From NCBI GenBank assembly GCA_039817415.1, contig JBCBVV010000002.1:62001-126000 (forward strand): a DNA stretch of 64,000 bases. Reading direction: 5' to 3'. Each line of letters begins with the position of its first letter. The stretch's first letter is position 1. This stretch comes from JALEFZ01 sp039817415. Lineage in GTDB: Bacteria > Bacteroidota > Bacteroidia > J057. The notes under the pieces were generated by a model, which saw only the letters and a list, made by a program, of their open reading frames with translations, made no database searches and was not told where the DNA came from. The position numbers were made by a program, and so were the translations under genes. Positions 1 to 9,277 of the stretch are shown one piece after another.

Positions 1-191
1 CTATATCTACAATTTTGGACATTTCCAACAATTGTGCCAGACTGGCATCTTATCCCCATCATGTGTGAATAAGTATAATTGGTGAATTATGGTAGGGGGT
101 ATAAATTACAATATACAAAATGGTTATTCCCCTCCGAAAGACATGAATAGCCTCACTCATTGATTATAGAGCTGAAAACGAGAAAGAACTA

Positions 192-2765
192 ATGGTAATT
201 CCAACTCAAACCCAAGATGCCCATAAGGGTATGCAACTGAAGTCTTATACGTATGAGGAAGTCCTCGAAGCCTCAAAGAAGTACTTCAATGGCGATGAAC
301 TGGCGGCAAATGTGTGGATAAATAAGTATGCTCTGAAGGACTCATACGGTAATCTATATGATCGCACACCAGATGATATGCACAAAAGATTGGCGAAAGA
401 AATCGCCAGGATTGAGAAGAAATATCCCAATCCAATGTCCGAGAAGGAGATTTATGCAGGATTAAAGAATTTTAAACATGTCGTACCGCAGGGAGGTCCT
501 ATGGCTGGCGTGGGTAACCAATTCCAGATTGTCTCCCTTTCTAACTGCTTCGTCATCGGGCATGACCACCTTGCAGACTCTTATGGAGGTGTGATGAAAC
601 TAGATGAAGAGCAGGTGCAACTCATGAAGAGAAGAGGTGGTGTCGGTCACGATTTGTCATATATTCGTCCAAAGGGTAGCCCCGTAATGAACTCGGCCCT
701 AACCTCTACAGGAGTTGTTCCTTTCATGGAAAGATACTCTAATTCTACCCGTGAGGTCGCTCAGGATGGACGTCGTGGCGCCTTGATGTTGTCTATTTCT
801 GTCAAGCACCCTGATGCAGAAAACTTCATCGACGCCAAAATGGATGGGACCAAAGTAACAGGTGCGAATGTCTCTGTCAGAATATCAGATGACTTTATGC
901 AAGCTGTGAAGAAAGAGAGTCCATTCCATCAGCAATATCCATTGGATAGCAAAGATCCTCTTTTCACAAAAGAAACAGACGCAAAGAATTTGTGGGATAA
1001 AATCATCCACAATGCTTGGGCATCCGCTGAACCCGGTATTCTATTTTGGGATACTGTTATCAGAGAGTCCATTCCTGATTGCTATGCTGATCTCGGTTTC
1101 AAGACCGTATCAACCAATCCATGTGGTGAGATTCCTTTGTGCCCTTACGATAGCTGTCGTCTATTGGCCATCAATCTGTATAGCTTTGTTAAAAACCCTT
1201 TCACCAAGAAAGCAAGCTTCGATTTCGATCTGTTTAAGAAGCATGTCGTGATGGCACAACGTGTCATGGATGACATTGTAGACCTTGAATTAGAGAAGAT
1301 TGACCTAATTCTTGATAAAATCAACAAAGATCCAGAGCACGAAGAGATCAAGCGTACAGAAAGAATCCTTTGGGAGAAGATCAGAGCTAAGTGTGAAAAT
1401 GGACGTAGAACAGGTGTAGGCATCACTGGTGAAGGCGATATGTTGGCGGCCTTGAACATGCGTTACGGTTCTGATGAAGCGACAGAATTTTCTGTTAATG
1501 TACATAAGACCCTGGCCCTTACTGCTTATAGAGCTTCTGTTGACATGGCGAAAGATCGTGGTTCCTTCCCCATCTTCGATGCCAAGAGAGAAGAAAAGAA
1601 CCCATTCATCGGTAGAATCAAAGAGAATGATCCAGAGCTCTATGAGGATATGCTGAAGCATGGTCGTCGTAACATTGCGATGTTGACGATTGCGCCTACG
1701 GGAACAGTTTCTCTTATGACCCAAACGACTTCAGGTATTGAGCCTGTATTCATGGTGTCCTATAAGCGCCGTCGAAAGGTAAATCCTAATGACAAAAATG
1801 CGACTGTTGATTTTGTAGATGAAGTAGGGGATAGCTGGGAGGAGTACCATGTATTCCACCACCATTTCCGCACATGGTTGTCTATAAATGGATATGACCT
1901 CGATGAGGTAGCAAAGATGGATCAGGATTCTCTGAATGAGCTGATCAAGAAGTCTCCTTACTACCACGCCACTTCGAATGACGTAGACTGGGTAGCCAAG
2001 GTGAAAATGCAAGGTGCCGTACAGAAGTGGGTTGATCACTCTATATCTGTAACGGTAAACGTGCCTAATGATATCTCTGAGGAGATGGTATCCAAAATCT
2101 ACCAGACTGGTTGGGAAGTAGGATGTAAAGGCATCACCATCTACCGCGATGGTTCTCGTTCAGGTGTATTGGTAAGCAATGACGACAAAGGCAAGAAGAA
2201 AGAAGGAGAATTTGTAGAGACACACGCTCCAAAGCGTCCAGATAGACTTGAGGCTGAGATTGTCCGCTTCTCTAATGGACCAGAAAAATGGGTAGCTGTT
2301 GTAGGCCTGCTAAATGGTAAGCCTTACGAGATCTTCACAGGACACGCCGAACATTCATTCTCTATTCTTTCCCACGTAGATAAAGGATGGGTTATCAAGA
2401 ATAAGGATGAGAAAGGCGAAAGCCGTTATGACTTCCAATACCTAGATCGCGATGGGTACAGAATCACCATAGAAGGGCTATCTCGTACCTTCGATAAGGA
2501 ATACTGGAACTACGCTAAGTTGATCTCAGGTGTCCTCCGTCATGGTATGCCTCTTCAGCATGTCGTCCATTTGGTAAGCAATATGCACCTAGATGCAGCT
2601 TCCTTGAACTCGTGGAAAAATGGTGTAGCTCGTGCCTTGAAGAAATTCATCGAAGATGGGACTGAGCCTGTTGAAAACCAGTGTCCTGAGTGTGGTGCAC
2701 ATGCATTGGTATACGAAGAAGGTTGCCTAAACTGTAAGTCCTGTGGACACAGCAAGTGTGAATAA
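192..2765 (+). CDS. nrdJ: Adenosylcobalamin-dependent (class II) ribonucleotide reductase
   Basis: Reduces ribonucleotides to deoxyribonucleotides for DNA synthesis in the cytoplasm. The 857-residue protein carries the class I/II RNR active-site layout: redox cysteine C119 (LSNCF), thiyl-radical cysteine C311 with E313 in NPCGEI, partner cysteine C322 (SCRLLAINL) and the phosphate-binding APTGT loop at 501-505. The C-terminus (about 831-856) is a cysteine cluster, CPECG then CLNCKSCG, typical of the zinc-ribbon tail of B12-dependent NrdJ and probably used in re-reduction. Length and tail fit NrdJ rather than NrdA, and no small subunit gene follows. The start used is the first ATG; M14 is possible. 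The gene is monocistronic, followed by a strong hairpin. B12 dependence is inferred from family resemblance, not from a visible riboswitch. Confidence 0.93.
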   Translation: MVIPTQTQDAHKGMQLKSYTYEEVLEASKKYFNGDELAANVWINKYALKDSYGNLYDRTPDDMHKRLAKEIARIEKKYPNPMSEKEIYAGLKNFKHVVPQGGPMAGVGNQFQIVSLSNCFVIGHDHLADSYGGVMKLDEEQVQLMKRRGGVGHDLSYIRPKGSPVMNSALTSTGVVPFMERYSNSTREVAQDGRRGALMLSISVKHPDAENFIDAKMDGTKVTGANVSVRISDDFMQAVKKESPFHQQYPLDSKDPLFTKETDAKNLWDKIIHNAWASAEPGILFWDTVIRESIPDCYADLGFKTVSTNPCGEIPLCPYDSCRLLAINLYSFVKNPFTKKASFDFDLFKKHVVMAQRVMDDIVDLELEKIDLILDKINKDPEHEEIKRTERILWEKIRAKCENGRRTGVGITGEGDMLAALNMRYGSDEATEFSVNVHKTLALTAYRASVDMAKDRGSFPIFDAKREEKNPFIGRIKENDPELYEDMLKHGRRNIAMLTIAPTGTVSLMTQTTSGIEPVFMVSYKRRRKVNPNDKNATVDFVDEVGDSWEEYHVFHHHFRTWLSINGYDLDEVAKMDQDSLNELIKKSPYYHATSNDVDWVAKVKMQGAVQKWVDHSISVTVNVPNDISEEMVSKIYQTGWEVGCKGITIYRDGSRSGVLVSNDDKGKKKEGEFVETHAPKRPDRLEAEIVRFSNGPEKWVAVVGLLNGKPYEIFTGHAEHSFSILSHVDKGWVIKNKDEKGESRYDFQYLDRDGYRITIEGLSRTFDKEYWNYAKLISGVLRHGMPLQHVVHLVSNMHLDAASLNSWKNGVARALKKFIEDGTEPVENQCPECGAHALVYEEGCLNCKSCGHSKCE

Positions 2766-2799
2766 TTCGATCTTACTTATTAATTGTTCATAAAAAAGG

Positions 2800-2823
2800 A
2801 AGGACGACCGAGAGGTCGTCCTT
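2800..2823 (+). terminator. Rho-independent terminator after nrdJ
   Basis: Perfect 10-bp stem AAGGACGACC/GGTCGTCCTT closed by a GAGA tetraloop and followed by a T run. It lies 35 nt after the nrdJ stop, between convergent genes. Confidence 0.9.
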
Positions 2824-2887
2824 TTTTAGCATAGATCAATAAAGAACCTAATTGTATACATGTTTGGGAAGCTGGCTCCACTTGGGA

Positions 2888-5236
2888 TCAGCTTTCTTTT
2901 TTATTGGGCAAATGGATACAAAAACTTGTTCCTACTTGCTCAATACTCTCCATTGTGATCCTCCCCTCCAATTTGTCAACCGTCTCTTTCACAATGTATA
3001 ATCCAATACCGGAACCCTTGCTTTTCTTGGTTCCACGATAAAACATCTCGAAAATCCTGTCTTTGCTATGGTCAGCTATTCCTATTCCATTGTCCTTGAC
3101 ACAAAGGCTTACCTCTTCCTTCCGATAGGTGATTTCCACCCGAATGAAAGGATCAGGTTTGCTCAGATCTGCATAATTGATAGCGTTGGAAATCAGGTTA
3201 TTCAAAATAATATTCAGGCGAGTGGGATCTGAAAACAACATCCCTTCCCTTCTACAAATCACTCTCATATCTATTTTGGGGCTGTTAGGCGCATATTTGA
3301 AGTGCTCAAAACTAGCCTCGACCATTTTTTTGACATCAATCTGTTTGATGTCCACATCTGCTCTAGCATTCTGTGAATAGTGAATAATATCTTCAATGAA
3401 GTTCTCCAGCTTTTTGATACTGGTTTCCATATGAGAGAGATACAATTCTTGCTCCTGTGGCGACTTGCTTAGTCTCATGACCGTAATCAAACCCATCATG
3501 GATACAAGAGGAGCACGAAGGTCATGAGAAGTGCTATATACAAATCGATCCAACTCTTTGTTGAGCTTGAGCAATTCATCATTTTTCTGTTCAAGAATTT
3601 CTTTGGCTTCCTTCAAAGGGGTGATATCTCTTACGGCTCCATCGAAAAAGACACCTCCATGTTCGTCCTCAACCTTGGTACTACTCATGAGCCCCCAGAA
3701 AGTGGAACCGTCCTTTCTCCGAAATTCAACTTCTTGGTTTACGAAGTGTGTATGTTCCTTCATGAAATCGACGAACTCATGCCTTCTTGCAGGAGACTTA
3801 TACAGGCTGTCGAGGTCTACTTCTTGAATTTCGTCTACAGAATCATAGCCAAATAGCTCTACAAAAGCCTGGTTGATGTAGACAATGCCATCCTTTCTCG
3901 TCGTTCTAAAGATACCCTCTTGAATGTTTTTGGAGATAGACAGAAGTAGGTGCTGTTGTCTATATGCTTCAAGTCGTTGGTTTTCCATCAGGGTGGTATC
4001 CCTAGCAAAAAATGAAAAACCCTCAACCTCGCCCTCCTTGTTGTTCATAGGATTAACTGAGCATTGAAAATGTCTTAATTTATCGTTGATGATGTAGCTG
4101 AAGAGGCATTTATGGGAAGAACCCTTTAGTGCTTTACGGAAAATAGGTTTCCAATAAGACCTTAGGCTTGTATTTACCTCCTGAATAAATGTTTCCCCAA
4201 GAGGAATTTGGCTCATCCCTAACTCTTCGGCCATTTTGCGCGAGGCAGAGTTAGCTACCGTAAGCCTCATGTTTCTATCTACGGAGAAAATAACGTCTTC
4301 CGTATTCTCCAGAATAGCTACCAAAGATGCTTTTTTAGAGGCCAATTGATGGTTTCTTTCCTGCAATTGCTTCTCTAGTTTTTGATAGTTCTCCCCTAAA
4401 GCCTGGATGTCGTTCCTGAGCACAGAAGATGCTATGAAAATATCCTGAATCCCCTGCCCAAGCTTATTCTGCTCTACTTTTTTTCTGAGGCTCTTTTCTT
4501 TTTTGGTGGAGTGGCCTGTCAAATACGTTAAGAGCTCTTTTTGCTCTTTGGCACTTTCTTTTTGGGCTTCAAATACGGTGTGCTTGAGTTGTTTGAGTTG
4601 GTCGTAAAGTTCTTCTTTGCTATAGCTATCGATAGACTTGAGGCTGGGTTTCTTCAGTTTGGGGGATTTCTCTAGGACTAGCGGCTTGTTCAATGAATGA
4701 ATATGTTGAATCGCTTGATCTACACCATTTACCATATACCTATTGGGAAGAGAGGTAAGTTTATCTTTTAGGGAATAATAGGGGAGAAGATTGGTGTGAA
4801 AGATCAGGTATAGTTGAGGGAAGTCTTCTTGGATGTCAGGTTGGAGGAATAATTTATCAAAAACTTGGCGTGCCTTATATGAAATGGATGAAACTTCCTG
4901 AAAATCTAAGATGAGCGTGGAAGGTTTCTTGACGAAATCTTGACGGAAGGTGTTGAAAAATTCCTTCAGTTTTTCCACGGATTCCAACTTGAGTTTACCT
5001 TTTCCTGCAAATAGGAATATCTCGCCTTGCCCTCTATAGGTATGTAGTTGAAAATCAGAAAATCCTGTATCATAATTTACACCAGCAAGAAAGTCGAATT
5101 GCAAATGAGCTTCCTGGCTCATGGCAAATTCAAAAGAACGATTCAGATAAGGTTGCTGAAGGATTTCTTCGAGGAGATTGATTAGGCTTTGCTTTTCCTG
5201 AAAATCTTCTCGATTAATCCTAATAGATTTCATCAT
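2888..5236 (-). CDS. PAS-domain sensor histidine kinase
   Basis: Predicted two-component sensor of 782 residues. No membrane segment is evident, so it is probably cytoplasmic. Order: an N-terminal region of about 200 residues that I do not recognise, a charged coiled-coil-like linker (about 205-300), two PAS domains (about 305-418 and 425-540), a HisKA dimerisation box with the phospho-acceptor H571 in STSHDLRAPL, then a HATPase_c domain with N-box NNLISNA (about 679), DNGIGIA (about 715) and GSGIGLYIVK (about 741). The reading frame can be extended 26 codons upstream, but that extension is Cys/Phe-rich and non-conserved looking, so the ATG-ATG at 5231-5236 is preferred. It is divergent from the response regulator at 5549 and so a likely cognate partner. 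The ligand is unknown. Confidence 0.88.
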   Translation of the reverse strand: MMKSIRINREDFQEKQSLINLLEEILQQPYLNRSFEFAMSQEAHLQFDFLAGVNYDTGFSDFQLHTYRGQGEIFLFAGKGKLKLESVEKLKEFFNTFRQDFVKKPSTLILDFQEVSSISYKARQVFDKLFLQPDIQEDFPQLYLIFHTNLLPYYSLKDKLTSLPNRYMVNGVDQAIQHIHSLNKPLVLEKSPKLKKPSLKSIDSYSKEELYDQLKQLKHTVFEAQKESAKEQKELLTYLTGHSTKKEKSLRKKVEQNKLGQGIQDIFIASSVLRNDIQALGENYQKLEKQLQERNHQLASKKASLVAILENTEDVIFSVDRNMRLTVANSASRKMAEELGMSQIPLGETFIQEVNTSLRSYWKPIFRKALKGSSHKCLFSYIINDKLRHFQCSVNPMNNKEGEVEGFSFFARDTTLMENQRLEAYRQQHLLLSISKNIQEGIFRTTRKDGIVYINQAFVELFGYDSVDEIQEVDLDSLYKSPARRHEFVDFMKEHTHFVNQEVEFRRKDGSTFWGLMSSTKVEDEHGGVFFDGAVRDITPLKEAKEILEQKNDELLKLNKELDRFVYSTSHDLRAPLVSMMGLITVMRLSKSPQEQELYLSHMETSIKKLENFIEDIIHYSQNARADVDIKQIDVKKMVEASFEHFKYAPNSPKIDMRVICRREGMLFSDPTRLNIILNNLISNAINYADLSKPDPFIRVEITYRKEEVSLCVKDNGIGIADHSKDRIFEMFYRGTKKSKGSGIGLYIVKETVDKLEGRITMESIEQVGTSFCIHLPNKKES

Positions 5237-5548
5237 GCTTCCCAAATGGAGATTAAAAAGGGGGCCTGTCTTATCGCATAAACAACAACTACTGATAGAG
5301 AAAAAAAATCTCAATTTCGTAATAATTCAAGCTGCTGAAGATGGGTGTAAGTATCGGGATGGAAGTGAAAAAAAAATGAGATTATAGAGAGGATAAGGGA
5401 GAGATAAGGGCATTATTTTTGAACAGCAGCTTAATTTTTTAATATTTAGGTTAATTTTGCGTAGACCTGCCTTAACAGGTTCGTTTGAAAATAGATTGAG
5501 AGAATCCTCAATCTGAACAACTAGATAGGTACCCAAAAAAACGGGAGG
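5237..5548. promoter_or_regulatory. Divergent regulatory region of the two-component pair
   Basis: This A/T-rich 312-nt gap separates the histidine kinase and response regulator. It contains a 9-bp inverted repeat with widely spaced arms (AAGCTGCTG at 5329-5337, CAGCAGCTT at 5424-5432). A Bacteroidota-like -7 element TAATTTTG (consensus TAnnTTTG) lies at 5452-5459 on the plus strand, leaving a leader of about 80 nt before the regulator. I found no good -33 element at standard spacing, so the promoter call is tentative. Confidence 0.4.
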
Positions 5549-6223
5549 ATGAAAACAAAGATATTGATTGTAGACGATGAGGCTGATATTCTTGACCTTC
5601 TTGAGTATAATCTTGAGAAAGAAGGTTATGAGACTATCAGAGCCATGAATGGAAATGAAGCCATTGAAGTTGCTACGAAGGAGCGGCCTGATATGATTTT
5701 GATGGATGTCATGATGCCAGACTTGGATGGCATTGAAGCATGTAGAAGAATTCGTAGAATTCAAGGCCTTGAAAAAATCTTTGTTGTCTTTCTAACTGCT
5801 CGTTCCGAGGAGTATTCTGAGGTAGCTGGTTTTGATGCGGGTGGAGATGATTACATTTCCAAGCCGATCAAACCCAGAATATTGATGAGTCGAATCAAGG
5901 CCATCTTACGCAGAGAACTGGATACTAAGGATACCAATGCCCTTTATGTAGGTGACCTTGAGATCATTCGAGATGAATATATTGTTCGGAAAGGAGAAGA
6001 GGTACTCTCGCTTCCCAGAAAAGAATTTGAACTGCTTTATTTCCTCGCTGCTCATGCTGGAAAGGTATTCTCCCGAGAGAAGCTGTTGGAGAATGTTTGG
6101 GGAGATGTCTATGTAGTAGATAGAACAGTAGACGTACACGTGAGAAAACTTCGTGAGAAGCTTGGAACCCAGTATATCCAAACCATTAAAGGAGTCGGAT
6201 ATAAGTTTTTAAATAATTTCTAG
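5549..6223 (+). CDS. OmpR/PhoB-family response regulator
   Basis: DNA-binding output partner of a two-component system, 224 residues. The receiver domain (1-120) has the acidic pocket D10/E11, phospho-acceptor D53 (LMDVMMPD), switch T83 and K105 (ISKPIK). The C-terminal winged-helix domain (about 128-224) has the family signature RKEFELL, RTVDVHVRKLREK and IKGVGYKF. Because it is divergent from the PAS kinase across a shared upstream region, the two probably form a pair. A bidirectional hairpin follows. The regulon cannot be seen. Confidence 0.93.
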   Translation: MKTKILIVDDEADILDLLEYNLEKEGYETIRAMNGNEAIEVATKERPDMILMDVMMPDLDGIEACRRIRRIQGLEKIFVVFLTARSEEYSEVAGFDAGGDDYISKPIKPRILMSRIKAILRRELDTKDTNALYVGDLEIIRDEYIVRKGEEVLSLPRKEFELLYFLAAHAGKVFSREKLLENVWGDVYVVDRTVDVHVRKLREKLGTQYIQTIKGVGYKFLNNF

Positions 6224-6256
6224 GGATATGTAACTGATTCCTAATAGAATAAGCTG

Positions 6257-6291
6257 AAAAAAGCCATTTCCATTCGAGAAATGGCTTTTTT
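6257..6291. terminator. Terminator after the response regulator
   Basis: AAAAAAGCCATTTC (6257-6270) pairs with GAAATGGCTTTTTT (6278-6291) around a 7-nt loop. It has a flanking A run and T run, so it can act in both directions. Confidence 0.88.
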
Positions 6292-6433
6292 CATACCTAA
6301 GATGTTCCGCTTTTTTCTTAGATTAATGATTACCCCTTGACCAATAGGGTGCTGGAAAACGACTTTTCTTTGCTCAGTAAAAAAGTACCTACCAGTACAT
6401 TGATGTTATCATGAATTCTAAATCATCTACCCT

Positions 6434-7069
6434 ATGCTAATTAAAATTCATCCGGATAATCCGCAGGACCGCTTGCTGTTTAAGGTTGTAGATTCCCTTC
6501 GAAATGGGGGTGTCATCATTTACCCAACTGACACCATGTATGCCCTTGGTTGCGACATCACCAAGAAAAAGGCCGTGGAGAGAATCTGTAAAATAAAAGG
6601 GATTGACCCGAATAAGAGTCATCTGACTTGTATGACTGAAAACCTGAGTATTTTAGGTCAATATGCCAATCATGTTCCTACCCCCGTTTTCAAGATGATG
6701 AAGCGGGCCTTTCCTGGACCTTATGTATTCATTGTAGACGCCTCAAAAAATATCCCCAAGCACTTCCGACACAAAGACACGGTAGGAATTAGAGTAGCGG
6801 GAAATCCTCTTCCTCGTAGGCTGATTGAGCTATTGGGAAATCCCATCGCTTCCATTTCCTTGCCCTATGATGAGGACATCATGGAAAATAACCTTGATCC
6901 CGAATTAATATATGATCGCTTTGGTTCTATGGTTGACATGGTAATTGATGGGGGCTATGGCAACCTGGTTCCCTCAACCGTCATTGATGCGAGTCAGGGT
7001 GAGTATGACATTCAGGTTATTCGAGAAGGGGCTGGATCACTCGAAACGATTGGCTTGGTGGTTGAATAG
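6434..7069 (+). CDS. Sua5/YciO/YrdC-family protein (threonylcarbamoyl-AMP synthase-like)
   Basis: Members of this family bind ATP and threonine, and the true TsaC/Sua5 enzymes make threonylcarbamoyl-AMP for the t6A modification of tRNA. This 211-residue protein is a single YrdC domain with the signature GVIIYPTDTMYALGCD near residue 27, KSHLTCM, FPGPYVFIV and GIRVAGNP. It lacks the Sua5 C-terminal domain. Where TsaC proteins usually carry a TSAN-like loop it reads ASISLPYDED, which fits the YciO branch better, so assignment to the t6A pathway is uncertain. Its stop lies 9 nt from the stop of the convergent hutG. Confidence 0.85.
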   Translation: MLIKIHPDNPQDRLLFKVVDSLRNGGVIIYPTDTMYALGCDITKKKAVERICKIKGIDPNKSHLTCMTENLSILGQYANHVPTPVFKMMKRAFPGPYVFIVDASKNIPKHFRHKDTVGIRVAGNPLPRRLIELLGNPIASISLPYDEDIMENNLDPELIYDRFGSMVDMVIDGGYGNLVPSTVIDASQGEYDIQVIREGAGSLETIGLVVE

Positions 7070-7078
7070 GCCGAACGC

Positions 7079-8035
7079 CTAAATCCATCTGGCGATAGAT
7101 TCAATCAAATAAGCTGCAAGACGTGCCGTATGGCTATCTATGTCATAGGTTGGATTGAACTCAGCTAGGTCGCATGAGACTACCTTTCCTGTACCAAGGA
7201 TGGTTTTGAGAAGAGGAAGGACAAAGTGAGGAGTCAGTCCCATAGGCCCTGGTGCACTTACACCTGGAGCGAAGGCAGAGGAGAAACCATCTAGGTCAAT
7301 GGTTAGGTAAATGGCCTCATGCGATCGAATAAAAGAAAGTAAATTTTGCTCGATCAGAGGAATGTTAGAGGCATGGCATTCTTCCGCAAAAATATATTGC
7401 CCTTCTATTTGATTGGCAATGTCAAATAGCTCCTTCGGGTTGGCGTTTTCCTGAATCCCAATGGCAAAGTAGCCCAATTGCTCGCTGGGAATCTTCCCTT
7501 CGTGGAACAATTGGTAAAAGGGAGTACCTGAAGTGCCTAAGTCTGTTGTGGGTCTCAAATCAAAATGTGCATCAAAATTGATGATGCCAATGCTGAAATC
7601 TTTGGCAGCTTTGTGGATGCCCATAGCATGGCCGTAGGCTATGTCATGTCCCCCGCCTATGACAATAGGAAAAACTCCTTTTTTCAGAAGGAAAGCAACA
7701 GTATTGGCTAGGAGCTCTTGTGTCGCTTCAAGGTCTTCTCCTTTACATACAATGTCGCCCATATCCAGCAGTCTTTTCTGGCCCATGTGCCAGGCCAACT
7801 TTCCCAGACGGTTTCTCAAGACCAGAGGTCCTGCTGCTGCACCTACTCTACCTTGATTCCTTCTTACCCCTTCTTCGCAAGCATACCCCAACAAGGCAAT
7901 GTCAGCTGCAGGGAATTCAACGTTTTCTTCTTGGAGGCATTTTACCTGTTGGTACCAATATTGAGGTCCTTTTTCGGGCTTGGTAGACCTACCTTGCCAT
8001 AAATTGGGGTTTGTATATCGATGATAGGCGCTCAT
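7079..8035 (-). CDS. hutG: Formimidoylglutamase (histidine degradation)
   Basis: Last step of the pathway: hydrolyses N-formimidoyl-L-glutamate to glutamate and formamide. The 318-residue protein belongs to the arginase/ureohydrolase family and shows its binuclear manganese ligands in GGGHD, DAHFD and the DLDGF motif, followed by SAPGPMGL. Its ATG overlaps the hutI stop by 4 nt (ATGA), a classic sign of translational coupling, and it is the last gene of the hut operon. The family also includes agmatinase and arginase; the context makes formimidoylglutamase the best reading. Confidence 0.9.
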   Translation of the reverse strand: MSAYHRYTNPNLWQGRSTKPEKGPQYWYQQVKCLQEENVEFPAADIALLGYACEEGVRRNQGRVGAAAGPLVLRNRLGKLAWHMGQKRLLDMGDIVCKGEDLEATQELLANTVAFLLKKGVFPIVIGGGHDIAYGHAMGIHKAAKDFSIGIINFDAHFDLRPTTDLGTSGTPFYQLFHEGKIPSEQLGYFAIGIQENANPKELFDIANQIEGQYIFAEECHASNIPLIEQNLLSFIRSHEAIYLTIDLDGFSSAFAPGVSAPGPMGLTPHFVLPLLKTILGTGKVVSCDLAEFNPTYDIDSHTARLAAYLIESIARWI

Positions 8036-9276
8036 GTAACAAGTTTACCTTTTTTCCAGACTATTTCTGGATACATTTGACCCTGAAGATACAGAATCTC
8101 TCGATAGTCACTTGTAGGAAAGGCAATGATGTCAGCAACTTGGCCTACCTGAATTCTGCCTCTATCTGAAAGGCCCAAAGCGGCGGCGGCTCTATAAGTA
8201 ATACCGGCCAGGATTTCGGCTGAACTCAGTTTTTCAAAGGTCCCCAGGATAGCAGCTTGAAACAAGAGGTCTCCTTGGGGAGCAGAGCCGGGATTCCAGT
8301 CGGAGGCAATAGCAACTGCCGCGCCTGCATCTAGAAGCTTTCTCGCTGGAGCGAATGGGCATCCAAGGCCTAGCGTTGCGCCAGGTAAGGCAACGGCTAT
8401 GGTATTGCTTTTGGAAATCGCTTCAATTTCTTTTTCGCCACTTGCTTCCAAATGATCAACAGAAAGGGCTCCACATTGAATGGCGACCTCAGAACCTCCA
8501 GTTGAAAATTGATCGCCATGGACAGTAAGGTTCATGCCAGCTTCTGATAATGCTTGGAGGTACAATATGGCCACTTCTGGACTAAAAGCGCCTTGCTCAA
8601 TAAATATGTCGAAGCGATTACAAAGCTGGTCTCTTTTAACAATGGGGAGTAGTTCCTCTAAAATCTGCTGGATATACTCCCTTTCTCCTTTGGCATCTTT
8701 GGGGACGATGTGAGCCGCTAAGCAAGTAGGTATGATATCAGAAGGATGCCATTTGCCTACTAAATCAATCACCTCCAATAGCTTTAACTCTTCCTGTATG
8801 CTCAGTCCATAGCCACTTTTAACTTCTACCGTTGTAATTCCACGGGACAACATTTTGTCGAGCCTTTTCTTCATCAAAAAGGCCAAATCTCCCCTACTTG
8901 CTTCTCGAGTATGTCTAACTGTACTCCAGATTCCGCCTCCTTCCTGCGCGATTTCGAGATAGGTTTTGCCATTGTTTCGGGCGGCGTAATCCATGGCTCT
9001 ACTTCCTGCAAAGCAGATATGGGTGTGCGCATCAATTAAGCCAGGCAGAGCAACATAATCTAATTCCAAATACTCTACTGGAATTCCTTCAGCTCGTGCC
9101 TTTTCCATGAGATGTGGAAAGGAACCCATAGCGCTTATGATCCCATTTTCAACTATGATCCCGGCTTCTTCCCAAATAGGAAGATCTTCATCTCTCAGCT
9201 TTCCCTTTACAGGAAGCTGCTCCATACTAATTAACTGTCGAAAAGGTCCTATTAGAAGGGGGGATTGGGTTTCCAT
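8032..9276 (-). CDS. hutI: Imidazolonepropionase
   Basis: Hydrolyses 4-imidazolone-5-propanoate to N-formimidoylglutamate. An amidohydrolase-fold protein of 414 residues with the metal-binding HTH pair (H84, H86 in DAHTH), HGDQFS and SDWNPGS. The frame is open upstream for 74 codons, but that part lies inside hutU. The ATG at 9276 sits 1 nt after the hutU stop (TAA-G-ATG) and gives the usual family length, so it is taken as the start. Third gene of the operon. Confidence 0.93.
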   Translation of the reverse strand: METQSPLLIGPFRQLISMEQLPVKGKLRDEDLPIWEEAGIIVENGIISAMGSFPHLMEKARAEGIPVEYLELDYVALPGLIDAHTHICFAGSRAMDYAARNNGKTYLEIAQEGGGIWSTVRHTREASRGDLAFLMKKRLDKMLSRGITTVEVKSGYGLSIQEELKLLEVIDLVGKWHPSDIIPTCLAAHIVPKDAKGEREYIQQILEELLPIVKRDQLCNRFDIFIEQGAFSPEVAILYLQALSEAGMNLTVHGDQFSTGGSEVAIQCGALSVDHLEASGEKEIEAISKSNTIAVALPGATLGLGCPFAPARKLLDAGAAVAIASDWNPGSAPQGDLLFQAAILGTFEKLSSAEILAGITYRAAAALGLSDRGRIQVGQVADIIAFPTSDYREILYLQGQMYPEIVWKKGKLVT

Positions 9277-9277
9277 C

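Noticed and set aside
1..72. Open frame on the plus strand and a CWKCPKL-like frame on the minus strand at the left edge
   Set aside because: Too short to judge; the minus frame meets an upstream stop and has no ATG.
1..191. Cobalamin riboswitch upstream of the B12-dependent reductase
   Set aside because: No conserved B12-box-like sequence was recognised and the leader looks too short.
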